Shown in pieces: positions 32,766 through 42,365 of a DNA stretch of 64,000 nt. Within the stretch, counting starts at the first letter, position 1, and every line of letters begins with the position of its first letter. The DNA is taken from the NCBI GenBank assembly GCA_948144175.1, contig CANXME010001453.1, forward strand, positions 1,860,001 to 1,924,000. Direction: 5' to 3'. The stretch is from Closterium sp. NIES-65 (taxonomy: Eukaryota; Streptophyta; Zygnematophyceae; Desmidiales; Closteriaceae). The position numbers and the translations under genes are program-made. The notes beneath the pieces were generated by a model. It had not been told where the DNA came from, made no database searches, and worked only from the letters and a program-made list of their open reading frames with translations.

Positions 32766-32976
32766 CCTTGCTTGTACCTTTACCTATATATACTCTTGCT
32801 CTTGCTTGCTTGACTCTTGTATATCTCTATATGTGATCTTGCATGTGAACTGGCCTTCTGGCCTTTGAACCTGTGGTCGGAATGTGTGGTGACTTTGTGA
32901 TCCACCCTGAGCTTTGCTTTGCTTTGCTTGACTGGTCTTGTGACCCCTTGTTCTCCCCACTTTGCCTATGGGGGTG

Positions 32977-33108
32977 TGTCGAAACATTATAGCTTACTTA
33001 TTTGTGTAGGCTATAGTGGGGTATCCCATAGGGGGTACAATCCCATTAGGGTTTCCTATTTGTACTCACTTCTTTCGTAGTCATTTCATTCTCGTTCAAT
33101 TCTTCTCA
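32977..33108 (+). repeat. 3' LTR of copia F
   Basis: 132 bp, starting TGTCGAAACA (5' LTR: TGTCAGAACA) and ending TTCTTCTCA, followed by TSD ACAGC. It is otherwise nearly identical to the 5' LTR. Confidence 0.92.
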
Positions 33109-33345
33109 ACAGCTTCATATAGCTGCTGCTCATGTCACAGCTTCATATAGCTGCTGCTCATGTCACAGCTTCATATAGCTGCTGCTCATGTCACAGCTTC
33201 ATACAGCTGCTGCTCATGTCACAGCTCTGCTGCTCATGTCACAGCTTCATATAGCTACTGCTCATGACACAGATTCATATAGCTGCTGCTCATGTCACAG
33301 CTTCATATAGCAAATGCTCATGTCACAGCTTTAGACTGCTGCTGG
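33109..33345 (+). repeat. 28-bp minisatellite
   Basis: About eight copies of a unit AGCTTCATATAGCTGCTG + CTCATGTCAC, with one shortened copy near 33220. It is continuous with the degenerate repeats at 23580-24310 once copia F is removed. Confidence 0.85.
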
Positions 33346-33737
33346 TGTCACATGATGTAGGTTCTTCTGCTGGGGTCATAGCATGAGGCTACACTGTTGC
33401 CAAGTTACAACATGTGATGCGTCTACTACTATATGCCATAAAATCGGATTACTGCTCTATATGTCACAGCATGGGCTCTCTCCTGCTCATGTCACAGCAT
33501 CATACCACTGCTGCTCTTGTCACATTACGTGCTCACTGCTGCTGATGTCGTCACCATGTGCTCATTGCTGCTTTTGTCACAGCTCGTGGCCTTCGCCATT
33601 GATGTCTCAGCAATAGCATTCTGATGCTCGTTTCAAAGTGTGAGGCTACTGCTCTGCCTCTCACAGCATGTGCTCACTTCTGCTCTGTATCCCTCTTTTG
33701 CCCATAACGACATTGCCTCCCATCATGGAGGTGCAGC
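33346..33737 (+). repeat. Degenerate continuation of the minisatellite
   Basis: Scattered CTGCTG, ATGTCACAGC and GCTCA motifs continue without clear periodicity to about 33690. No gene was recognised. Confidence 0.5.
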
Positions 33738-33992
33738 TTGCTACTCATGGCTCCAGCGACAAGTGCAGGGTTACATGCGGCAACGCAAGCATGCAAAGAT
33801 GCAACGACGGGAAGCGTGAAAATATCGCGGCACATGCGACCGTTACTGTGCGTATTACGCGTAGGGTGGTCCGCCTTGTTTGCTGGCGAGAGGGGGGCGA
33901 CGGCCGACGACGTGATTCATTTCTTAGCGGAGGCAGCACCTGAGGCTACGTCACGGCTCATCAGGGCTGGCCTAGCCACTGGTGAGTTGGGT
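33738..33992 (+). other. Exon-like open segment upstream of the transposase gene
   Basis: An open frame of about 85 codons whose second half looks like real protein (ATADDVIHFLAEAAPEATSR, then LIRAGLATG), followed by a GTGAGT donor-like site at 33981. It may be an early exon of the DDE transposase gene at 35443-41288. No clear acceptor was found. Confidence 0.35.
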
Positions 33993-34284
33993 TATTGATG
34001 GAATGTCACATGCATGCGAGGAACTGGCGCATAGTTGGCGACTTATGAAGTGTGCGCAGTTGGGGTCTTGAAAAGTGTGGCCGCTTTCTTTGCGCATGCG
34101 CCTTGGTCCACGCGCGCGCCTTGGTCCACGCGCGCGCCTTGGTCCGCGCGCCCTGATCCACACGCACGCCCAGGTGTGTGCGCGCGCCCCTGTGTTGACG
34201 CCTGCCCTGCATTCTCTGCCTTACCTCCCACTCCCCATCCCCACCCCCCACTTTCTCCCAACCTCCCCTCCCCCTTCCAGCGAC

Positions 34285-35400
34285 CCACCATAGCTCTGGT
34301 GATGGGACCCAAGGGCCTCATCAGCCGCCTGCTCGACTCCAGACCTGCATTGCCTGCCCCACTCCCCCTCCTCTCTTCCCACTCTCCTCCCCCCAGTGCC
34401 CCACGATAGCGCTGGTGATGGGTCCCAAGGGTCTCATCAGCCGTCTCCTCGCGCTTACTCTTAACAACGCCTGCCCTGCAATTCCTCTCGTACTCCCTCT
34501 ATCCCCTCCCCAACCCCCACTCCCATGCCCCTCACACTTTCCCTCCCCTCACCAGCCGACCATAGCGCTGGTCATGGGACCCAAGGGCCTCGTCAGCCGT
34601 CTCCTCGCACCCAGATTCAATGGCCTGTATTCTGAAATCTGCCTTCCTCTACCCTCCCCCCTTCCCCCCTTCCCCCCTTCCCCCCAACGCCCCACGATAG
34701 CGCTGGTCATGGGACCCAAGGGCCTAATCACACCCAAATGTGATGACTCCGGTTGTGGATTGTCGGCTCTCCTCGCACCCAAATTCAATGACGTCTGTCC
34801 TGCATTGTTTGTCTAATTCCCACCCCGCCACACTCCCCATCCCTCATCCCTCCCCCCCCCATTGACCCCAGTACCCCACCATAGCGCTGGTCATGGGGCC
34901 CAAGGGCCTCATCAGCTGTCTCCTCGCATCTAGATTCAATGACGTCAGTCCTGCGGATCTTGTCTTATTCCCACCCCGCCACACTCCCCATCCCTCATCC
35001 CTGCCCCCCCCATTCACCCCAGCGCCCCACCATAGGGTTGGTCATGGGTCTCAAGGGTCTCATCAGCCGCCTCCTCGCACCCAAATTCATCGGCGTCTGT
35101 CCTGCATTGTTTGTCTTATTCCCACCCCGCCACACTCCCCTTCCCTCATCCCTGCCCCCCCCCATTCACCCCAGAGCCCCACCATAGCGTTGGTCATGGG
35201 TCTCAAGGGTCTCATCAGCCGCCTCCTCGCACCCAAACTCATCGGGGTCTGTCCTGCATTGTGAGACTTATTCCCACCCCACCACACTCCCCATCCCTCA
35301 TCCCTGCCCCCCCCATTCACCCCAGCGCGCTGGACATTGGGCCCAAGGGCCTCATCAGCCGTCTCCTCGCACCCAAATTCAGTGACATGTCTTTCAAATT
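34285..35400 (+). repeat. Eight-copy tandem array of a mini-exon-like unit (~116-184 bp period)
   Basis: Eight units, with the ATGGG (or last-unit TTGGG) landmark at about 34302, 34418, 34574, 34709, 34893, 35044, 35196 and 35337. Each has a C/T-rich tract ending in AG, then a conserved block of about 65-70 bp that translates as PTIALVMGPKGLISRLLAPK, usually followed by GTCTGTCC. The spacer varies in length and sequence while the coding block is conserved. This looks like a tandemly duplicated small exon with its own acceptor, upstream of the transposase exons. I do not recognise the peptide. Confidence 0.7.
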
Positions 35401-35442
35401 CTTCCTTACTCTACCTTCACCCCCAACTCCCATCCCTCACAG

Positions 35443-38400
35443 ATGCTGAGTCTGGACGCTCACAGACGGGCGCCACGGTTGAGTTGCACCGCCAAGAGTA
35501 CCATCGCATTTTCAAGGCCCACGCTCAAGTGCCCTTCGAGAAGGTCACTGATTTATTACAACGGCCAGATCGGGAGCTGTTTGGTGTGAGATATGCCTTT
35601 CCGCTTATGCGGTTAGATGATCGCGGGAGACCAAGGCGTGTGGAGGGCTTGTCTTGGGGAGGAGCAAGACGCGGGAAGGCATTTGCTCTACAACGCCAAG
35701 GAGGTAATGCCTTTCAAACATGCTACATAGCCAAACACGGGTGATGCTGTCTCACGATGACGTGTCGCCCCAACACCCATATCCACTTATCATACCACTA
35801 TTGCTGAAGTGCAGGTAATGCACAGCGCGCTGCTCTTAGCGGCACTACGAACGATGGTGGGGTGGAGAATGCTACGGCTTCATCTCATCCTTCCGCGCCT
35901 CCTTTGCCCGTCGGGGGTGGTGGTGATGGCGAAGGCATACTCTCTACTTCTTCCGTGCCTACTCTGCCCGTCGGGGGTGGTGGTGATGTCGAAGGCATGC
36001 CCTCTACTCCTTCCGTGCCTCCTTTGCCTGCGGGGGGTGGACATCATGCAAACGGCAGCATGTCATTGCCTACAGCGTCACCGAGCACGATGAATGGCAT
36101 GCCAGAGGACAGGTGAACAGTTGATTTACTACAAAATTTGGAATTCATGTTACAACCTTATGAAATCATCTGGTCCCACTTAGGCTCTTTACACTTTCAC
36201 GGCAACCATACGCTCACTATTTGTGTCCTTTTTCTATACCCCTCGTAAGGCCTGTTTGCAGCCATCCGCGCGCGAGCGCGTGCGGGACAGTCCCCATGCA
36301 TTGGCCTACATCACCTAGTGTTGATGATATCCCTGAGCAACGGGTATGTCTAGTCGAACCACGTACCGTTGTCGGGTTCTTCAAGGGGTGTCGCTTAGTG
36401 TGCTCGCATCAAAATACCTGCGGAGGTGCTATGTCTCTCGGGTCGTGGAAGTTTCTTGGGCTTCAGTTGGCATGTTTTGGAGATGTGATAAGTGTTCCCA
36501 TGGTGTGGAATTCTGGTCGTGCACCAATCGAACCCTTGACAAGAAGAGAGTTGGGGTTGGTGCACGAGTGCCCATGCTACACTCAAAATATGTGGGAGCA
36601 TTCCCGCTCGCTGGGATGGGGTATCAACAGATGTGGGAGTTTAGCCGCAATTTTGGCATTCCATGTCCTGGCAAAAGCACGTTCTATCGATACCTTGGGG
36701 GCGATAATGGGTTATGAAAAACAATACTTAGGGAGGCGGATAAGTCGATGGCTTTGGTGCAGGAGGAGATGAGCAAACGTGACATTCCAGCCGAATACGT
36801 GACGGTGGATGGCCGATGGTCACATGTCTGAGAGGGTGAGTGGTGCACAGTGTTGTTCATGGACATACCGTCTCGGAAGATCTTCTACTATGTAACAACA
36901 CGTAAAGGGGTGGATGATAAATCGTCGGTGCGATTGGAGCGGATGGCATTCGACAGAGGGGTTGATGAGTTGAAGCTGTTGGGGTTCGATGTGAAGGGCA
37001 TCATCTCGGATCAAGGGACCACGTTTAGAGGCGCTGCGGTAGAGCTAAAGCTGGATCATCAGGTGGATTGGTGGCACGTGAAGAGGACGCTGTACAATCT
37101 CTTCTGCAAGGAGCTTCAGGATCAGGTGCGGATGGCTGTGGAGGTGGACAAGGCTAGCTGTGTCGAGGAGCTATGGTTGGCTAAGGTGGAAGAGTTAAAG
37201 CAGTGGTTGAGTGTTAGAATACTAGCGTGACTTAGGAGCCATGGCTAGTGAGTGTCGAGAGAATTTTGGGTGAGGAAAGTCGAGAAGGAAGAATGAGAGG
37301 TTTCACTATAGAAAGTTGGGATACAAATAGCAAACCCTAAACTGGGTTGTACTCACTACAGAGTACCCCACTGCAGGCTAAACAGCAAATACATTCTGAC
37401 ACTCCCCCATAGTCAAAGTGGGGTATAATCAGTAGAGAAAGCAGTCATAGAGCAGGTTCACAATGGCAAGCAAAGCTAGAGGCTATCACAGAGGGCAAGT
37501 GAGGAGGAGGAGAGTACTGTGGACGGAGAGAAGATGGGAGGCAACGACTGAAGCTGCAGAGGCACGGGCACAGGAGCGACTGACTCAGTGGCTACCGAAG
37601 CAAGGGCGACGGACTACTAGAGTGACTGGCTCCGCGGCTATAGACGAGCGGCAGGAGCAACGGACCCACTGGCGACTGGTGCAACAGGCTCACTGGCTAC
37701 CGAAGCAAGGGCGACGAGCTACAGGCGGTGCAGGCGACACGACAGCTACCTCCACACAACCTCCTCCAACTGACCCACACCCTTGACACACACCCCCTGC
37801 TGAACCCCTAACTCCACTCCCACGTCACCCCCCTAGCACCACTCCCTCGGCTCCCACACACCCACCCCCCTCAGCGGCAGCTGCAGCAGTGGGAGACGGA
37901 GGAGGAGGAGGAGCAGGGGGGGGTTCACACACCCGCCACCCCCATACCCGCCACCCCGCAGTTGCACCCACACCCGCCACCCCCATACCCTCCCCCACTG
38001 CTGCACCTGCAGCAGGGGATGGAGGAGAAGGGGGAGGGGGGGGGGGGGGGCGGGGGGGGGGCTGGTGCTGCAGATCCCCTCCCCCCCACTGCTGCAACCG
38101 CAGCAGGGGGAGGTAGGAGAAGGGGGGGGGGGGGGGGGGGGGGGGGGGGCTGGTGCCGCAGATCCCCTCCCCCCCCACTGCTGCACCCGCAGCAGGGAGG
38201 AGGTAGGAGAAGGGGCGGCGCAGGAGCCGCTCGGGCGACAGCAGGTTGGCCACACCCGCCACCCCCATACCCTCCCCCCACTGCTGCACCCACAGCAGAG
38301 AGATGGAGGAGAAGGGGGGGGGGGGGCAGGGGGGGGGCTGGTGTTGCAGGTCCCCTCCCCCAACTGCCGCATCCGCAGCAGGGGGATGGCAGATCGCTTC

Positions 38401-41288
38401 CCCCCCACTGCTGCACCCGCAGCAGGGGGAGGTAGGAGAAGGATGAGGGGGGGGAGGAGGGGGGGGGGGGGGGGGGGGGGTCGGTGCTACAGATCCCCTC
38501 CCCCCTTTTGCTGCACCCGCAGCAGGGGGAGGTAGGAAAAGGGTGGGGGGGGGCTGGTGCTGCAGATCCCCTCCTGCCTCCCCCTGAACCTCCAAGCTCC
38601 CCCCCTCTCCCAACACAAGGTGCGGCAGGGAGAGAGAGAGGAGGAGGCGTGGCGGCAGCTGCTGCTGCTGAGGCACATCCGCCACCCCCTCACACCCTCT
38701 CCCCGCCATCCCCATGAAGGGGGGGGAGGGGGGCGGGGGCGGAGCTGCGCGTGCGACTGTAGGGCACGCGGGCTGGAGGAACCCCCTCTTGCCACCCCCT
38801 CACCCACCATGTTGCAACAGGGCACCGGGGCCGCGGTTAGGGGCGGCAGGTCGAGAGGGGCCATGGCTAGGGGCGACGAGGCCATGGCTAGGAACAGGGC
38901 CGGGCGCTGGGCAGGTACGGGGCCGGGCGCTGGGCAGGTACGGGGCCGGGCACTGGGCAGGAACGGGGCCGGGCGCTGGGCAGGTACAGGGCCGGGCGCT
39001 GGGCAGGTATGGGGCCGGGCGCTGGGCAGGTACGGGGCCGGGCTCTGGGCAGGTACGGGGCCGGGCGTTGGGCAGGTATGGGGCCGGGCGCTGGGCAGGT
39101 ACGGGGCTGGGGCGCGGGCTAAGTACGGGGCCGGGCGCGGGCGTTATACGGGCCGGGCGCGGGCTAGGTACGAGGCCAGGCGCTGGCGACAGACGGAGCC
39201 GGGCGCGGGCTAGGTACGGGCCGGGCGCGGGCAAGAGACGGGGCCGGGCGCAGGCGTAAGACGTGGCCGAGCGCGGGCTAGGCACGGGCCTGTCGCGGGC
39301 TAGGTACGAGTCGGGCGCGGGAATAGGAACGGGCCGATCGCGGGCTAGGTACGGGCCGGGCGCGGGCGACGGAATCGACGGGGCCAGCGGGGCCGAGGGG
39401 CCGAGCTAGGGGCGACGGGGCCAAGGGGCCGAGCCTAGGGGCTAGGGGCGACGCCAAGGAGCGACGGGCCGGGGCCTAGGCTAGCAGGGCATTAGGTGGT
39501 GGGCCCATTAATGTGAGGTCCTAGGAACTATTGCTCTGAGACCATGTTAGAATACTAGCATGACTTAGGAGCCATGGCTAGTGAGTGTCGAGAGAATTTT
39601 GGGTGAGGAAAGTCGAGAAGGAAGAATGAGAGGTTTCACTATAGAAAGTTGGGATACAAATAGCAAACCCTAAACTGGGTTGAACTCACTATAGAGTACC
39701 CCACTGCAGGCTAAACAGCAAATACATTCTGACATTGAGGACCAAAGGATTGGAGAAAGAGGCGAAGGGGACACTCAAAGCATCACTTATGAAGGCGGTG
39801 TGTGAAGCCATGGGTACCATTGCATATGTGAAGATGACCCCTGATAAAGCAAAGTGGAAGTTTCCTGAGTTGCGAAAAGTCCGGCGGCTAGGAGGAGAAC
39901 GGGCGGCGGTAGATGTCCCAGTGGGATATGGCGAGGTGCGTCCTGATACTACTGGAGAGATGCAGCCCATCGTTCGAGATGCTGCGGTTGACGAGGCGGA
40001 TGCGGGCGCAACCCAAGTTGATGTGCAGTGGGCGGATGTGGAGGAGTTATGGCAATACAATATCCATCCTGTGCGTGGTGCGAGACCATCGTCATTGGCT
40101 AGTTCTCTCATCGTGCACGCACATGCGGGTGCATGCAGTAACTTACGATTCATCGGCGGGACGACTCCATGGGCCAACGATGATGAAGCTACTGGTATGA
40201 ACGCTTTGTGAAACTTACTTTCCATGCCATATTCAGATTGGAGTACGCCGCTTGTTTCCTAAAATTGTTCATACTGCTCGTTTTGACCTGACAGAGACGA
40301 TGACTGGCTGCAACAACGATGGTGCAGCGGGTGAGACCGACAACCACGGAAGTGACGTCGTAGAGAATTCGCCCCGTTGGACTGGGCGACGAAAACGGGG
40401 CGGAGATGAGATAAACGCCGGCGATGAGGAGAGCACGGTGGCGCAGCGCTTCGCCTCGCATTTCTTCCATGTGATGATGCGTTGCGCGGCGCTGTTGAAA
40501 GCGGGCACCCCTATGACTCCCGAAGATGTGGCAAAGGAAATTGGGACGGCACCTAACCACTGGGCAGGTGACCACTCCGAGTGTGGACGGAACGGGAGTA
40601 TTCCTCCAAGGTGTGTTACCGAGAAGTGGGGCAGGGAATGGGCACTTTATGAGCCTAGATCGGAAACGCACAAGGCGGTTCTTACATGGTTCAAGAAACG
40701 GTGTTCGCCAGACAAGGTGAAACCCTATGTTCACGGAGCCAACAGTTCCATAAACGAGTCTTTCCATTCCCTGATCATCAAATACGCTGCTAAGCGTATC
40801 AGGTTCAAAGGTAGTCTTGAGGCATTAGTGGGGCTGGCTGTCCTGCATTGGAATAACTCGATGGACAGGCTGGTCACATCGTATCGCACTCGTGTACGGC
40901 AAGTAACTCGGGTGCGACGGGGCAACAAGGATCGAACCCTCGGACCTATGGATTGGTCTTGGGTTGATCGGATTATGGAGGACTGTCAACGATCGCTGGG
41001 GTTTGGAGTCGACGATGAGATTATGGAGACGGCCCCAAAGAGGCAGGCGCAACATCCTGTCGACTTACCTTGTGGAGGGCGACACCCATCTGTTGTTGGG
41101 CCGGTTACTCCTGTGCGAGAAGGTGGCATAGTCCGCGGCCTTACTTCGACGCGCCGTGCTGGGCGACGTATTTTATGTAAGATGCGAACCACATTCTTGC
41201 CAACCCTTACTCTTGTCTTATGTAATATATTTTGACGCTCCCCTCTTGCGATCATGTTGCAGGTGATGCCACCAACCATCCTCGGTAA
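35443..41288 (+). pseudogene. Multi-exon DDE transposase gene, disrupted
   Basis: Inferred exons: 35443-35703, 35815-36112, 36262-37211 continuing at 39740-40194, 40295-41176, 41263-41288. All introns are GT-AG and phases agree across the joins. The product resembles eukaryotic DDE transposases with a Cys-rich N-terminal part (FWRCDKC...FWSCTN, then RVPMLHSKYVGAFPLAGMGY). Candidate catalytic residues are D in VTVDGRWSH (36808), D in IISDQGTT (37009), then DWWHVKR, and E in NESFHSLIIKYA (40756). Exon 2 has a ~60-bp tandem repeat (about 35885-36040). Lesions: a probable 1-bp deletion in a G run near 36388, TGA at 36715 and 36829, and a 2.5-kb LTR element in exon 3. Superfamily not certain (Kolobok-like or MULE-like). 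No element ends identified. Confidence 0.75.
37212..39734 (-). mobile_element. Non-autonomous LTR retroelement (LARD-like), TSD TTGAG
   Basis: 2,523 bp with 190-bp LTRs at 37212-37401 and 39545-39734 differing at about three positions. Minus-strand PBS TGGTCTCAGAGC (39544-39533) and a CTATGGGGGAG polypurine tract next to the left LTR. Perfect TTGAG duplications lie at 37207-37211 and 39735-39739; removing the element restores the transposase codons. The interior has no gag or pol. It has a GGCCGGGCGCTGGGCAGGTAC-type array (38896-39110) and a ~110-bp array with long G runs (37880-38560). Confidence 0.93.
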
Positions 41289-41400
41289 ACGTTTTGGAAA
41301 CACTTATGCCGACGTGGAGGGATCTAAATCACCATTTTGTCCAACACGCCGCGTCAATTTAGATGTCAGCGATGCCAGTGAGCGCCTTTGAGGGTAATAG

Positions 41401-41510
41401 TGTCAAATGCTGTAGCCTGTAGTGAGGTTTGTCTTAGGGGGTACAGAAGTTAGGGTTTGTCATATGTACCCCAACCAACATCAATGGAAACACCATTCCT
41501 CATTTTGACA
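41401..41510 (+). repeat. 5' LTR of copia G
   Basis: 110 bp from TGTCAAATGC to CATTTTGACA, very short for copia. It contains GTAGCCTGTAGTGAGG, GGGGGTACAG and TTAGGGTTTG, a variant of the core shared by other LTRs in the window. Confidence 0.93.
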
Positions 41511-41520
41511 TGGTATCAGC

Positions 41521-42365
41521 TAGGTTAGGATCCTGTGGGATCCCGTTCCTCCGTTCTCCGTTCGTACCTCCTGAGCCTGATCCTACCTCTCGTTCGTACC
41601 AGTTCCGTTGTTACCGAGCCTAGCGCCCTTTCCCCCGTCGCTTAGCGCCCTTTCTCCCCGTCGCCTAGCGCCCCCCCCCCCCCCCCCCCCCCCGTCGCGT
41701 CGCGCCCTTTCCCCCCCCTCGTCACGCCCTTTCCCCCCGTCGCGTCGCGCCCGTTCCCCCCGTCGCGTCGTGCCCGCCTGTTCCCCCCCCGTCCCGTCGC
41801 CCTGTCCCGTCGCGTCGCCCTACCGCGTCCCGTCGCCCTGTCCCGTCCCGTCGCCCTGTCTCGTCGCGTCGCCCTACCCCGTCGCGTCGCCTTGCCCCGT
41901 CTCGTCGCCCTGCCCCGTCGCGTCGCCCTGTCCCGTCGCGTCGCCCTGCCCCGTCGCGTCGCTCCCGCCCTTTCCCCCGTCGCGTCGCCCTGCCCTACGC
42001 CCTGGCCCGTCGCCCTGCCCTAAGCCCTGGCCCGTCGCCCTACCCTAGGCCCTGGCCCGTCGCCCTCCCTAAGTCCTGGCCCGTCCCCCTACCCTAGGCC
42101 CTGGCCCGTCGCCCTACCCTAGGCCCTGGCCCGTCGCCCTACCCTAGGCCCTGGCCCGTCGCCCTCCCTACGCCCTGGCCCGTCGCCCTACCCTAGGCTC
42201 TGGCCCGTTGCCCTCCCTAAGCCCTGGCCCGTCGCCCTACCCTAGGCCCTGGCCCGTTGCCCTACCCTACGTCCTGGCCCGTCGCTCTAGCCCGCTCTTC
42301 CGCTGCGACTGAGTCCTCTTCCCCCCCGGTTGTTACTCGCCTGTTCGTTCGCTTTAGTCCTCACT
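41521..42365 (+). repeat. Copia G leader: GC-rich tandem array
   Basis: About 840 bp between PBS and gag start. It includes a C run of about 24 (41669-41692) and two arrays: CCCGTCGCGTCGCCCTG units (about 41750-41970) and a ~25-bp unit CCCTGGCCCGTCGCCCTACC (about 41995-42280). No protein is predicted. This parallels the leaders of copia C and F, though the unit sequences differ. Confidence 0.85.

Larger units (their letters stand above)
24311..33108 (+). mobile_element. Copia F: full-length copia element with both LTRs and TSD ACAGC
   Basis: 8,798 bp including a nested element at 26912-28330. LTRs at 24311-24442 and 32977-33108 (132 bp each) differ at about three positions. PBS TGGAATCAGAGC lies at 24443-24454 and the polypurine tract CTATGGGGGTG ends at 32976. 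The duplications ACAGC at 24306-24310 and 33109-33113 are identical. The order gag, protease, integrase, RT, RNase H is the Ty1/copia order. Frameshifts, stops and an insertion make it non-autonomous although structurally complete. Confidence 0.93.

Noticed and set aside
33109..33345. CRISPR-like array
   Set aside because: The units are contiguous with no spacers, in a eukaryotic retroelement context, so this is a minisatellite.
37825..38715. Minus-strand 296-codon Pro/Gly-rich frame and overlapping frames
   Set aside because: They lie in the G-rich array inside a protein-less LTR element; several frames are open simultaneously because of the repeat.
41263..41391. Alternative last exon frame ending DVSDASERL at 41391
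   Set aside because: It is open and looks coding, but the phase after the 41177-41262 intron gives a stop at 41286. The longer frame would need another splice site that I cannot identify.
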